Positions 54,720 to 63,171 of a DNA stretch of 64,000 nt are shown here, in pieces. The stretch covers positions 1 through 64,000 of the forward strand of contig CAWBJY010000007.1 in assembly GCA_963789215.1 (NCBI GenBank), written 5' to 3'. The translations under genes were made by a program, and so were the position numbers. Below the pieces are notes generated by a model. The model made no database searches. It was not told where the DNA came from and saw only the letters and a list, made by a program, of their open reading frames with translations. The DNA comes from Phormidesmis sp963789215 (GTDB taxonomy: Bacteria; Cyanobacteriota; Cyanobacteriia; Phormidesmidales; Phormidesmidaceae). The stretch's first letter is position 1, and each line of letters opens with the position of its first letter.

Positions 54720-55101
54720 CTCAACTTCAATACCTAAGCTCAAGCTAGAAAAGCTTTTGCGCCACAAAACACGCTATCAAAACCGCTCAGCTCTTAATGA
54801 AGTGCCTTGCTGCGCAGGCACTTTGCAACCTCATTGAGAAAAGATATTAAGAGCATTTATAAAGCTTTGAAGCCCAGCGATTCGACCTCTCAATCGTCTC
54901 TAAATAGCCTCCGTGATTTCAAACGAAAGACGGCATCTTTTAAGACTTATCGTCTTTATCCTTACAGAAAAACTACTGAAGCCCGTCCCTATTCAGTTTA
55001 TAGTTTTAATAGCTTCAAGGAGCATCCATACCTCACCATCTAGCTAACGCCGAATCTTTAGTTCGATACCTAACTTCTTGACCAACCGCGCTAGTTGCAG
55101 A
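54720..55101. other. Intergenic region with a hairpin; no convincing gene
   Basis: About 380 bp between the Pro-rich protein gene and the LuxR-type regulator. It contains the hairpin at 54800-54823. A 78-codon open frame (54807-55043) starts inside the hairpin, has no Shine-Dalgarno and an unremarkable basic composition, so I do not call it. Confidence 0.5.
54800..54823 (+). terminator. Hairpin, possible terminator
   Basis: AAGTGCCT-TGCTGCGC-AGGCACTT: a perfect 8-bp stem, 80 bp after the stop at 54719. Only a short T run follows (CTTTG), so termination is possible but not certain. Confidence 0.5.
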
Positions 55102-55821
55102 ATGCAAAAAATTCTAATTGTTGACGACGATAATACGCTAAGAGCCGCACTGACACGGTACTTAACAGATCGTGGGTTCGCAGTTCATAATGCTGCTTCA
55201 GGGATTGAAGGGTTTGCTAGCTTTATCGAGAACGCGCCCGATTTAATCGTTTCAGACGTCGTAATGCCAGAAATGAACGGCTTCGAACTGTGCGTCAAAG
55301 TAAGAGAAGCCGAGCTAGGTCAGTTGGTGCCCTTCATCTTTCTCTCTGGCCGCTGCGACCTAGAAGATCGAATTCAAGGGCACAGCACTGGCGCAGACGA
55401 TTATTTAGTTAAGCCTTTTCATCCAAGAGAACTGATTGCCAAGATAGAAGCTCAGCTCGCTCGGGCCAACCGCATCCATTCTGAAATTGAGCGGGCGCTG
55501 CACCAGCCAAAACCCACTGCTAACCAGCCGCCTCGGATGCCCCTACCGCTGACCCCTGCCGAAGAAAAGGTATTTTGGGAAGTAGTACAGGGCTTCACCA
55601 ATAAGAAGATAGGCGATCGCTTGTTTATCAGCCCTCGCACCGTACAAACGCACCTAAGCAATATTTTAAGCAAGCTATCGTTAGAAAACCGCTCGCAGCT
55701 TATTCGCTACGCTTTTGAGAATGGACACAATCCACCCCAAAAAGTAGAAGAATCTCCTAAAGACCACGCTCAAAAGTACAGCAGTCAGCCCAGTACACAA
55801 GCAGCTTCCGCAAAAAATTAA
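55102..55821 (+). CDS. LuxR/NarL-type response regulator, 239 aa
   Basis: Receiver domain ~1-122: KILIVDDDNTLRAALTRYLT, phosphoacceptor in LIVSDVVMPEMNGFEL, then FLSGRCDLEDR and DDYLVKPFHPRELIAK. A linker rich in Pro (~140-160) leads to a LuxR-type helix-turn-helix ~160-215: LTPAEEKVFWEVVQGFTNKK and LFISPRTVQTHLSNILSKLS. An ATG at 55102 (MQKILIVDDD) is chosen over a TTG eight codons earlier. No cognate kinase nearby. The domain order and the unusual FTNKKIGDRL version of the HTH resemble a conserved cyanobacterial regulator subgroup. Confidence 0.9.
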   Translation: MQKILIVDDDNTLRAALTRYLTDRGFAVHNAASGIEGFASFIENAPDLIVSDVVMPEMNGFELCVKVREAELGQLVPFIFLSGRCDLEDRIQGHSTGADDYLVKPFHPRELIAKIEAQLARANRIHSEIERALHQPKPTANQPPRMPLPLTPAEEKVFWEVVQGFTNKKIGDRLFISPRTVQTHLSNILSKLSLENRSQLIRYAFENGHNPPQKVEESPKDHAQKYSSQPSTQAASAKN

Positions 55822-55965
55822 CCCAGCGCACTGCTAGCAGGCTCTATATCAGGCATCACCAATGCAGCGATGATAAGCAACCCGTCAGATACAATAGTCC
55901 AGTATTCATCTATTATTGTGAAGCTAACTTAAGCGCTGCGCTGTTCGATCTGTTACCGTCAAAGT

Positions 55966-56778
55966 ATGTATCCCAACGCTACCGAATCCCCCGATTCCGC
56001 TACTCGTTCCGACCAAAGCGGTTTAGACAGCAGACCAGAAAATAGCTCAGAAAAGATTGAATCGCTAGCGGCAGATTTGCGCGCCGACAGCTTTAAGAAA
56101 AGGATTCAGGCCGTCCGCAATCTAGCGGCTTTGGGCACAGCAGAAGCAGACCAGGTTTTAGTAGAACTCCTTCAGGCATATGGAGAAATTGATCCAGGCA
56201 GTAGCCACACAGAGGATCAAATTGCGGTCTGTGGTTGCGCCTATCAATATCTGTGTATCGCCACCTCACCGATAGCCCAATCATTTGTAGAACAAACCTC
56301 CGCTGGCATTGTAAAAGTAGTTTCAGATCGCAACGTAGACTACGATGAGCTCCAGCAACTGCTCATTCAACAGAATTATCAAGCAGCAGACAAATTAACC
56401 ACTGAACTGATGTGCGAAATTGCTGGAGACGACGCCATTAAGCGTAAATGGGTATATTTCACCGAAGTCAGTCAGTTTCCTAACGCCGATATTCTTACCA
56501 TCGACACGCTTTGGAGAACCTACTCCGAAAACAAGTTTGGCTGGAGCCAACAACGTAATCTCTGGCTACGTATTGGCCAAGACTGGGAAAAGCTGTGGCC
56601 TCAAATCAATTGGAAATCTTCAGAAGGCGCTTGGACTCGCTATCCGACAGAATTTGTCTGGGATTTGGCCTCAGCCCCCATCGGACACCTACCGCTATTC
56701 AACCAGCTCAGAGGCGTTCGAGTGATGAATGCCCTGATAGAACATCCCGTTTGGTCTAAAGGTAAACAAAACGGCTAG
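55966..56778 (+). CDS. gun4: GUN4, Mg-chelatase regulatory protein, 270 aa
   Basis: Two-part protein as in Synechocystis Gun4: an N-terminal helical bundle/HEAT-like part (~30-125; IESLAADLRADSFKKRIQAV, LAALGTAEADQVLVELLQAY) and the porphyrin-binding GUN4 core (~130-260). Core markers: YDELQQLLIQQNYQAADKLT, PNADILTIDTLWRTYSENKF, FGWSQQRNLWL and WTRYPTEFVWDLASAPIGHL. Gun4 binds protoporphyrin IX and Mg-protoporphyrin and stimulates the magnesium chelatase at the entry of the chlorophyll branch. Strong marker of an oxygenic phototroph. Single gene. Confidence 0.93.
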   Translation: MYPNATESPDSATRSDQSGLDSRPENSSEKIESLAADLRADSFKKRIQAVRNLAALGTAEADQVLVELLQAYGEIDPGSSHTEDQIAVCGCAYQYLCIATSPIAQSFVEQTSAGIVKVVSDRNVDYDELQQLLIQQNYQAADKLTTELMCEIAGDDAIKRKWVYFTEVSQFPNADILTIDTLWRTYSENKFGWSQQRNLWLRIGQDWEKLWPQINWKSSEGAWTRYPTEFVWDLASAPIGHLPLFNQLRGVRVMNALIEHPVWSKGKQNG

Positions 56779-56833
56779 GTAAAGCGTTAGAGATGTCCAT
56801 CGTCAAGGCTATGCAGAGTAAGAACAGCAAACC

Positions 56834-57541
56834 CTAAGCTTTGAAATTCGGTTGAGAATGAAGCATGGGGTTAGCCGGAATCGAGCGATATTCCTGCCGC
56901 CAGCTTGGATTAACTAGCGTCTGAGCAGCGTCTAATAGCTGATGAGGATGGTCAATAAGAAAAGCAGGCTTTTGTGCCGCTAGCGCCTCCCGGCTACTAA
57001 ACCCCCAGGCAACTGCCGCCACCAAAATACCGACTTGCTTAGAAGCGTCGATATCTCTCGTTTCGTCTCCGACATATATAACCTGAGAGAAATCCAAATC
57101 GCCCCTTTGCACAATCCGCTTGAGTACCCGAGCTTTACTCAGCAGACCTACGCCACCTTGCACCGACTCAAACACGTTTTCAATCCCGTGCCGTGCCAGA
57201 AAACCTTCAATATTTCGCCGAGAGTTAGAGCTCATAATCATCAAACGATGGTTGTGAGCCAACAAATCTCTCAGCGTTGGCACTAGATCTCGCGCAATTG
57301 GCACAGAGTCAATTTCAGCAGCCATCTCTTTGCGTACGCGGCGCAACAAAAAAGGTAGCCTAAACAGCGGCAGCTCAGACTGCTGCAGCATCTCCTTAGT
57401 GCTTAACGACTGATAGTACTTAAGCTTTTCAGGAGTAGTTGTAGAATAGCCATATTCCGGAGCAATGCGGTTAGTGATACGCACGATTGTTCCTAAAGTG
57501 TCGGCAATCGTGCCGTCAAAGTCGAAAATTAGAAAGGCCAC
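56834..57541 (-). CDS. HAD-superfamily hydrolase, phosphoglycolate-phosphatase-like, 235 aa
   Basis: Motif I is FLIFDFDGTIADTLGTIVRI, motif II IMSSNSRRNIEGFL, motif III lysine in LLSKARVLKRIV, motif IV VIYVGDETRDIDASKQVGI. An alpha-helical cap (~17-85) marks a C1-cap HAD phosphatase of the Gph/PGPase group. Likely a small-molecule phosphatase; no substrate can be inferred from context. It differs in cap sequence from the GS1-like HAD at 17244-17921. Confidence 0.85.
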   Translation of the reverse strand: MAFLIFDFDGTIADTLGTIVRITNRIAPEYGYSTTTPEKLKYYQSLSTKEMLQQSELPLFRLPFLLRRVRKEMAAEIDSVPIARDLVPTLRDLLAHNHRLMIMSSNSRRNIEGFLARHGIENVFESVQGGVGLLSKARVLKRIVQRGDLDFSQVIYVGDETRDIDASKQVGILVAAVAWGFSSREALAAQKPAFLIDHPHQLLDAAQTLVNPSWRQEYRSIPANPMLHSQPNFKA

Positions 57542-57710
57542 TTAATTCTAGAGATTGAGCAGGATAAAGCCAAAGCACACCTCATCTATCATACGGTAAA
57601 GCTGTTTTATCCTCCGCATCCTTCTGCCCGCACTTTTACGGCAGACTAACGGGTTAATTGATACTAGTAGCCGGGCGTGAGCTGCGTTACCGCTAATAGC
57701 AGCGATCGCA

Positions 57711-59459
57711 CTACTTCCAGCGCCCCGAGCGCAAAATACTAGCAATTAGCCACAGCCCCAAAAAAGAAGCCGCCGCAAACAGCAAAGCGCTCAGCCCTTG
57801 GAGCTGGCTCGTCTTCTGCCCCGTAGAAATAATAGCCGCACCCATAATAAGCGAGCCAACAACCGTACTAAAGGCTCGCCGATTCGCCGATCGCTCCAAG
57901 CTGCGCTGTAAAGAATCCATGCCTTGAACTGTCAAATTCCACCGCAGCGTTTCATCGCTCAGTCGATCTAGCAAAAACCCCAGCTGGCGAGGCGCTGAAA
58001 GCGAAAAATTTCGAAATTCTAACCCAGTTCGCAAAAAAAGCTGAGCCGGATCGTTTCCCACCAATTGCTGGCGGAACAGGTCCACCATCAAAGGCTGAAT
58101 CTCGTCCATTAAATTGATATTGGGATAGAACTGACGAGCAGCCCCTTCTAGATTGGCCAAAGACTTAGTAAACAAACCGATGTTGGCAGGCCATCTTAGA
58201 TGGTTGCGCACACCCGTCTCAATCACAGCGCTAAAAGCTTCTGCCGTATTAAACTGACCCAGCGTCAGCCCATAATACCGGCCCAATAAGCGGCTGTAAT
58301 CGCTTTCTAATCTCACTAGATTTACCGGCTTCAGCGGTTCTGTCATCTTCAGCGTCAGCTGCGCACACCGCTGAGCATCCGAACTTACAATCGAGAGCAC
58401 TAGCTCCGTTAAAATCGCTCTAGTTTGCGGATCGATTCGACCCATCATGCCGCAGTCTAAAAGCGCAATGCGGCCATCATCAAGATAAAAGATATTCCCT
58501 GGATGAGGATCGGCGTGAAAAAAGCCAGTGACGAAATACTGGGCCAAAAAAGCCCTAAAAAGCAGCGAAGTAACGTCTGCTCGCTTGCTCTCACTTTTTG
58601 ATGGCAACAGTTTCTTAAAAGGATTATCAGTAAAGGTGCTGCCAAACGGACTGTTCACCGGCTCGCCCGGCAAATCTTCGGGTTCATCCACCGGTAGGTT
58701 AGCCAGGAGCAAAGGGCTACCGACCAGCCATTCCATCACCAATATTCTGGAATTAGTCAGCGGCCAAATAATTTTGGGTACCGTCAGCTTCTCAGCATCT
58801 ACCCACGAACTATTCTCCATATCGTGGCGTAGCTCATCGGTGTAGCGAGCCTCAGTTGTAAAATCTAGCTCCGCCGTCAGCGCCGACTTAAACTCCTCGG
58901 CCAGCTCAATAATGTTGTATCGCTGCCCAAACTGCGTTACCGAAACCAGCTTGGCAATATCTTTAATCAGCGCCATATCGCGCTCTATTTGCTTATCAAT
59001 GCCGGGGCGCTGCACCTTAACCGCAACGGCCTGACCGCTTTTAAGCACCGCCCGATGAGTTTGACCAATAGATCCAGCCGCGATCGCAACATAATCCATC
59101 TCAGCAAACACATCTTCTATCGTCCGCCCCATCATATGCTGACGCATATAGCTCTCAATTTGCACCGCAGGCACCGCAGGCACCGTAGACTGCAAAGAAC
59201 TTAGCGCCTCGATATAGCGAGAAGGCAGCAAATCTGGGCGCGTACTTAACAATTGGCCTAGCTTCACATACACCGGCCCTAGCTCAATCAAAATATTGCA
59301 CAGCACCGCAGGCGAAGGTAGCTCCGGCTCATCTGAAGCCTTGCCCAGAACCAGCTGGCGCATATAGTCCCAGCCATTGCGCAGAAAGACCTCCACGATC
59401 TCCCGCTGTCTGGAGAGCAACGCAGGTGTCAACATCGACGGAAGAGGAGAACTGGGCAT
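57711..59459 (-). CDS. ABC1/UbiB-family atypical kinase, 582 aa
   Basis: The ABC1 kinase-like domain covers ~90-400. Conserved pieces: ILIELGPVYVKLGQLLSTRP, the Ala-rich nucleotide loop AIAAGSIGQTHRAVL, AVKVQRPGIDKQIERDM (catalytic Lys), then FFHADPHPGNIFYLDDGRIA and LLDCGMMG (metal-binding). Two membrane helices close the protein (~525-545 and 555-578), giving it a membrane anchor as in UbiB. Cyanobacterial members are linked to prenyl-lipid (plastoquinone, tocopherol) metabolism and light stress. The ATG at 59459 is used; no clear Shine-Dalgarno. Confidence 0.9.
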   Translation of the reverse strand: MPSSPLPSMLTPALLSRQREIVEVFLRNGWDYMRQLVLGKASDEPELPSPAVLCNILIELGPVYVKLGQLLSTRPDLLPSRYIEALSSLQSTVPAVPAVQIESYMRQHMMGRTIEDVFAEMDYVAIAAGSIGQTHRAVLKSGQAVAVKVQRPGIDKQIERDMALIKDIAKLVSVTQFGQRYNIIELAEEFKSALTAELDFTTEARYTDELRHDMENSSWVDAEKLTVPKIIWPLTNSRILVMEWLVGSPLLLANLPVDEPEDLPGEPVNSPFGSTFTDNPFKKLLPSKSESKRADVTSLLFRAFLAQYFVTGFFHADPHPGNIFYLDDGRIALLDCGMMGRIDPQTRAILTELVLSIVSSDAQRCAQLTLKMTEPLKPVNLVRLESDYSRLLGRYYGLTLGQFNTAEAFSAVIETGVRNHLRWPANIGLFTKSLANLEGAARQFYPNINLMDEIQPLMVDLFRQQLVGNDPAQLFLRTGLEFRNFSLSAPRQLGFLLDRLSDETLRWNLTVQGMDSLQRSLERSANRRAFSTVVGSLIMGAAIISTGQKTSQLQGLSALLFAAASFLGLWLIASILRSGRWK

Positions 59460-59613
59460 TGAGACAGCTACATAGTAGAGATTGCTTAAATGCTAACAAC
59501 TTTGCAGCAAGTTCAATAGCACCTAAAAGACAGTCTTTCAATAATCAGCGTTACTTATGACGCAGTGTTAAGTAGACTCAGTAGAAAGTTGAGGCTCCAC
59601 GCTGACTTTAATG

Positions 59614-59658
59614 TAGAGTAATATCTATGGAAAATAAATTTAGATAGATATTACTCTA
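59614..59658. promoter_or_regulatory. 15-bp perfect inverted repeat upstream of the Mrp operon
   Basis: TAGAGTAATATCTAT (59614-59628) and ATAGATATTACTCTA (59644-59658), separated by 15 bases. AT-rich and without a following T-run. It lies 27 bp before a TTGACA hexamer (59686-59691) that could be a -35 box for the mrp transcript, so it is a candidate operator. It could also be a transcript hairpin of the divergent kinase leader. Confidence 0.6.
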
Positions 59659-59736
59659 TGGTTAATTGAATTATCAATCCTAACTTCTTGACACAAATTT
59701 TCCGCCGGGAATGTTCCACCACAAAGGAGCACGCAA

Positions 59737-59853
59737 ATGCAAATAACAAACAGAATTAATCTCAGACCCTTTAAAAAAGATCTAAAAGCTCTAACGGGTA
59801 GCCTCACAGCCATCGTCGAGGCACTGGCCTTTCGGGAGGTTTGCTGTGTATAA
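59737..59853 (+). CDS. Small ORF (38 aa) in the leader of the Mrp operon
   Basis: ATG at 59737 with an excellent Shine-Dalgarno AAAGGAG (59723-59729) at 7-base spacing, rare in this window. It encodes MQITNRINLRPFKKDLKALT, then GSLTAIVEALAFREVCCV: a basic first half and a hydrophobic second half ending Cys-Cys-Val. The stop lies 48 bp before the mrpC ATG. It could be a small membrane-associated protein or a leader peptide coupling translation to mrp expression. No family recognised. Confidence 0.55.
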   Translation: MQITNRINLRPFKKDLKALTGSLTAIVEALAFREVCCV

Positions 59854-59901
59854 AAGACATCGATTTCTGTCTTGTAAGCACACTAACTTTTGAGCAGCCT
59901 A

Positions 59902-60261
59902 ATGATCATTTTAGAAGCTTTTATTTTGGCCACGATCTTCTGTGGTTTTCTTGGCATCATCTTAAAGCAGAATCTGATGATGAAAATCATCTCTATGGAT
60001 GTGATGAGCACGGGTATCATCGGATTTTATGTTCTAGTTGCAGCTAATCCAGGCTTGTTCGCTCCGATTGTGGTGGTTGATGGAACGACTAAAGGGACTG
60101 AGGCGATCGCCTACGCAGATCCTGTTCCCCAAGCCGTTATCCTTACCGCCATTGTCATTGGCTTTTCTATTCAGGCGCTGATGCTCGTCGCTGTGATGAA
60201 ACTTGCGCGGGATAACCCAACCCTCGACTGTCGGGAGATTGAGAGGAGCGCGCTGCGATGA
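59902..60261 (+). CDS. mrpC: Mrp/Mnh antiporter subunit C (NuoK-like), 119 aa
   Basis: Three membrane helices: ILEAFILATIFCGFLGII (~3-20), MDVMSTGIIGFYVLVAANPG (~30-50) and PVPQAVILTAIVIGFSIQAL (~73-95). The motif DPVPQAVILTAIVIG is the MrpC/NuoK signature. A subunit of the multisubunit Na+(K+)/H+ antiporter in the cytoplasmic membrane. The ATG at 59902 (MIILEAF) is preferred to a TTG four codons earlier. Its stop overlaps the mrpD start. Confidence 0.92.
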   Translation: MIILEAFILATIFCGFLGIILKQNLMMKIISMDVMSTGIIGFYVLVAANPGLFAPIVVVDGTTKGTEAIAYADPVPQAVILTAIVIGFSIQALMLVAVMKLARDNPTLDCREIERSALR

Positions 60262-61709
60262 ACAAGCTAACTATCATTTGGATAGCGCTGCCGCTCTTTG
60301 TCGGGTTTAGCATTTATCTCTTGCCCCAGCTCTCTCGAATTCTCGCATTGGCTGTTTCGCTGGTTTCTCTAGCGTATGGCTTATGGTTTGTATTCGTACC
60401 AGAGCCACTCACTTTAGAATTAGTCGGCAGCTTTGGCGTAAGCCTGTTTGTAGATCAGCTTAGCGGTTTTTTTATCCTGACTAACGCAGTCGTTACCGCC
60501 GCTGTTATTCTCTACTGCTGGTCTTCTGATAAGGGTTCTTTCTTCTATACGCAAGCAATCATTTTGCATGGCAGTGTCAACTCAGTTTTTATCTGTGCTG
60601 ATCTCATCAGTGTCTATGTTGCGCTAGAAGTGATTGGCATTGCCGCTTTTTTGCTGATTGCTTATCCCCGAACAGAGCGTTCTATCTGGGTGGGGCTACG
60701 CTATCTGTTTGTCAGTAATACAGCGATGCTGTTTTATTTACTGGGCACAGCGCTGGTGTATCAGGCCAATCGTTCTTTTGCCTTTACCGCGCTAGAAAAC
60801 GCACCGTCAGCGGCGATCGCACTCATCTTTCTCGGACTGCTGGCGAAAGGCGGTATTTTTGTCTCGGGTTTATGGCTACCGCTCACCCATGGAGAATCAG
60901 AGTCTCCAGTATCGGCCTTACTCTCTGGGGCTGTTGTCAAAACAGGCGTTTTTCCCCTCATCAGGTTTGCGCTGATACTGCCTGAGCTCGATCCATTGGT
61001 CCGGCTATTTGGCGTGATGACGGCCTTATTCGGCGTAGGGTTTGCTGTATTTGCCAAAGACACCAAGCGAATTTTGGCTTTTCATACCGTTTCTCAACTG
61101 GGCTTTATTTTAGCTGCGCCAGCAGTTGGCGGATTCTACGCGCTAACCCATGGTCTAGTCAAGTCGGCGCTCTTTCTAATTGCGGGCAAGCTGCCCAGTC
61201 GAGATCTTAAAGTCCTGCAGAAAAATCCAATTCCAACATCGCTTTGGATAGCATTAGCGATCGCAAGTTTCTCTATCTCAGGGTTTCCCTTACTTTCTGG
61301 CTTTGGAGCAAAAGTTCTCACTACCAAAAATCTGTTGCCCTGGCAAGTCATCGGCATGAACATCGCCGCGCTAGGCACCGCTATCTCCTTTGCCAAATTC
61401 ATTTTTCTTCCCCACGCCCGCCAGCCAAAAGATTTAGAAAGTGCGGCCTCATCTCCAGGAACTGGATTCTGGCTGGCGATAGTGCTTTTACTTGGCGGCC
61501 TAGTTTTTTCAAACGTCTTCTACTACGATGCCTACAGCCTCCAAAATGTTGTTAAACCGCTAGCGACAATTGGCGTAGGCTGGCTAGCCTATATACTTGT
61601 TTTTCAGAAGCTTTCAGTTAAGCTACCTCGCGCTGCCGAGCAGTTTGACCACCTGATCGGGACAATGAGCTTGACATTAATACTGTTGTTTTGGATAGTG
61701 CTGGCATGA
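60258..61709 (+). CDS. mrpD: Mrp/Mnh antiporter subunit D (NuoN/M-like), 483 aa
   Basis: Proton-channel-like subunit with about 14 membrane helices. Family landmarks: FGVSLFVDQLSGFFILTNAV, ADLISVYVALEVIGIAAFLL (the acidic Glu of the helix 5 motif), YLFVSNTAMLFYLLGTALVY, LLAKGGIFVSGLWLPLTHGE (Lys and the conserved H) and AFHTVSQLGFILAAPAVGGF (SQ motif). Related to complex I antiporter-like subunits; carries H+ or Na+ movement. The ATG overlaps mrpC by four bases and mrpE by four bases, so it is translationally coupled. Sequence is somewhat diverged, as usual for cyanobacterial Mrp. Confidence 0.92.
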   Translation: MNKLTIIWIALPLFVGFSIYLLPQLSRILALAVSLVSLAYGLWFVFVPEPLTLELVGSFGVSLFVDQLSGFFILTNAVVTAAVILYCWSSDKGSFFYTQAIILHGSVNSVFICADLISVYVALEVIGIAAFLLIAYPRTERSIWVGLRYLFVSNTAMLFYLLGTALVYQANRSFAFTALENAPSAAIALIFLGLLAKGGIFVSGLWLPLTHGESESPVSALLSGAVVKTGVFPLIRFALILPELDPLVRLFGVMTALFGVGFAVFAKDTKRILAFHTVSQLGFILAAPAVGGFYALTHGLVKSALFLIAGKLPSRDLKVLQKNPIPTSLWIALAIASFSISGFPLLSGFGAKVLTTKNLLPWQVIGMNIAALGTAISFAKFIFLPHARQPKDLESAASSPGTGFWLAIVLLLGGLVFSNVFYYDAYSLQNVVKPLATIGVGWLAYILVFQKLSVKLPRAAEQFDHLIGTMSLTLILLFWIVLA

Positions 61710-62107
61710 TTGGCTACCGGGACTTACTGCTGCGGCTCACTATCTGGTTCTTGCTCACGGCAGATCTAAGCTTGGCAAACATTATTTTAGGGGTTGCAAT
61801 TGCGCTTCTACTACCCACCTTTGGCCCGCGCTCCTACATAAAAGCAGCGGTGCTACAGGACTGGCTACAGATTTTGTGGGAAATTTTAGTGGCGATTCCA
61901 AAAGCCTATTTTGAGGCATTTGAAATGATTCTGCGGCCACATCGGCACGAAGACATTACGCCAGAACCTAGCAAGCCCAGACGCACCCCAGGGCTGCTCT
62001 TTCTAGACATATTTCTGATTACATTTACGCCTAAAACTATCGTAGTCAAACACCACGAAGAAGGCTGGAACGAAGTCCACTGGGTAAGACGAAGGAAAAA
62101 ACGATGA
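61706..62107 (+). CDS. mrpE: Mrp/Mnh antiporter subunit E, 133 aa
   Basis: MrpE pattern: an N-terminal pair of membrane helices (LLLRLTIWFLLTADLSLANI, ILGVAIALLLPTFGPRSY), LQILWEILVAIPKAYFEAFE, then a cytoplasmic part ending in LFLDIFLITFTPKTIVVKHH and HWVRRRKKR. Needed for assembly and activity of the Mrp complex. The ATG at 61706 overlaps the mrpD stop; an earlier start at 61691 would lie inside mrpD and is not used. Confidence 0.9.
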   Translation: MIGYRDLLLRLTIWFLLTADLSLANIILGVAIALLLPTFGPRSYIKAAVLQDWLQILWEILVAIPKAYFEAFEMILRPHRHEDITPEPSKPRRTPGLLFLDIFLITFTPKTIVVKHHEEGWNEVHWVRRRKKR

Positions 62108-62370
62108 ACGTACTGCTACTCGCGATGATTTTGGCGCTGCTAATTCCCATTTACGAGGCTTGCAAAGACGAAGATATTTGGCAAAAGATGCTGGCTTTTG
62201 CCAGCATTTCTACTAAAACGTCACTCATGATTTTAGTGATTTCGACCCTGCGCAATGACTGGATGATTGGGCTAGTCGGCGTGCTGATCTTGAGCTTGGG
62301 CAATGCCTCGCTGATGCTGCTCGCGCATATTCTGCGGCGGGCAAGCCTATCGGGAGGAATCACAGAATGA
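62104..62370 (+). CDS. mrpF: Mrp/Mnh antiporter subunit F, 88 aa
   Basis: Small three-helix membrane protein in the MrpF position. Helices ~3-18 (LLAMILALLIPIY), ~30-52 (MLAFASISTKTSLMILVIST) and ~55-80 (MIGLVGVLILSLGNASLMLL). Classic MrpF proteins contain an acidic residue in helix 2; this one has KTSLMI and looks diverged. Overlaps its neighbours by 4 bp on each side. Confidence 0.85.
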   Translation: MNVLLLAMILALLIPIYEACKDEDIWQKMLAFASISTKTSLMILVISTLRNDWMIGLVGVLILSLGNASLMLLAHILRRASLSGGITE

Positions 62371-62645
62371 TCGATGTTTTAAGCAATATTTGTTTTACCG
62401 TCGGCATTGTCTTTTGGTTTTGGGGAACTTGGCCGCTGCTGGGAAATCGATCTGTCCTATTCAAGCTACATTCCCTGTCAGTGTCAGACACGCTAGGATC
62501 GATGGCTATTGTGGTTGGGCTATTCCTGCGATTACCTCGCGAATGGCCACTGCTGCTGCTAGCGCTAATCTCTCTAGCGATTTGGAATACAGTGTTGGGC
62601 TACGTGATAGCGTATTGTGCCAGCGGGAGAGGGCGTTATGACTGA
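62367..62645 (+). CDS. mrpG: Mrp/Mnh antiporter subunit G, 92 aa
   Basis: Three-helix subunit: NICFTVGIVFWFWGTWPLLG, the family loop LHSLSVSDTLGSMAIVVGLF (canonical LHAxGxxDTLG) and LALISLAIWNTVLGYVIAYC. The DTLG motif makes this assignment firm. It overlaps the next gene by 8 bp. Confidence 0.9.
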   Translation: MIDVLSNICFTVGIVFWFWGTWPLLGNRSVLFKLHSLSVSDTLGSMAIVVGLFLRLPREWPLLLLALISLAIWNTVLGYVIAYCASGRGRYD

Positions 62646-63171
62646 CGAATTCTATATTGTTGCGATTACGGCGCTGCTGCCGCTAATGGCCATATTGCTG
62701 GTGGTACAAACCAATCCATATTCGGCGCTGGTGATTAGAGGCATTTTAGGTGCGATCGCAGCCTTAGTCTACGCCATGTTTGGTGCCGCCGATGTCGCCC
62801 TGACCGAAGCGCTAGTAGGCACGATGCTCTCAATTACGCTGTATGCGATCGCCGTTCGCTCATCGATGACCCTGCGCCTAGGAATAATTCAACAGACCGA
62901 CCAGCCGCTATTGCCACCGCCGCAGCTAATGAGCGCCATAACATCAGCCTTCACTCAGCACAATGTACGCGTCGAGCTGTTGCCCCATCCCGACCAAGAG
63001 AGCCTGATCCATGCGCTCAACCAAAAAGAACTTCATGCCATCTACGAAGCATCAGGCTCGCTGCGGTTAAGAACGCAGTCTCTATACAATATTTTGCACT
63101 CCAAAGTACCGACCGATACAGCGCTAGTTCTGTCGGATACTCAGAGCATCCATCCGGAGAAATCATCATGA
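62638..63171 (+). CDS. Mrp subunit A C-terminal-like module (MbhD/DUF4040), 177 aa
   Basis: Three to four membrane helices in the first ~85 residues: VAITALLPLMAILLVVQTNP and GAIAALVYAMFGAADVALTE, the conserved ADVALTEALVG block of the MrpA C-terminal/MbhD domain. A soluble extension of ~90 residues follows (HNVRVELLPHPDQESLIHAL, LRLRTQSLYNILHSKVP) that is not part of the canonical domain. In most bacteria this module is fused to the large MrpA; here it is a separate gene, as in the cyanobacterial and group 2-type operons. The ATG at 62638 lies within mrpG. Confidence 0.85.
   Translation: MTDEFYIVAITALLPLMAILLVVQTNPYSALVIRGILGAIAALVYAMFGAADVALTEALVGTMLSITLYAIAVRSSMTLRLGIIQQTDQPLLPPPQLMSAITSAFTQHNVRVELLPHPDQESLIHALNQKELHAIYEASGSLRLRTQSLYNILHSKVPTDTALVLSDTQSIHPEKSS

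Noticed and set aside
54807..55043. 78-codon plus-strand ORF
   Set aside because: Starts in a hairpin, no ribosome-binding site, no recognisable features.
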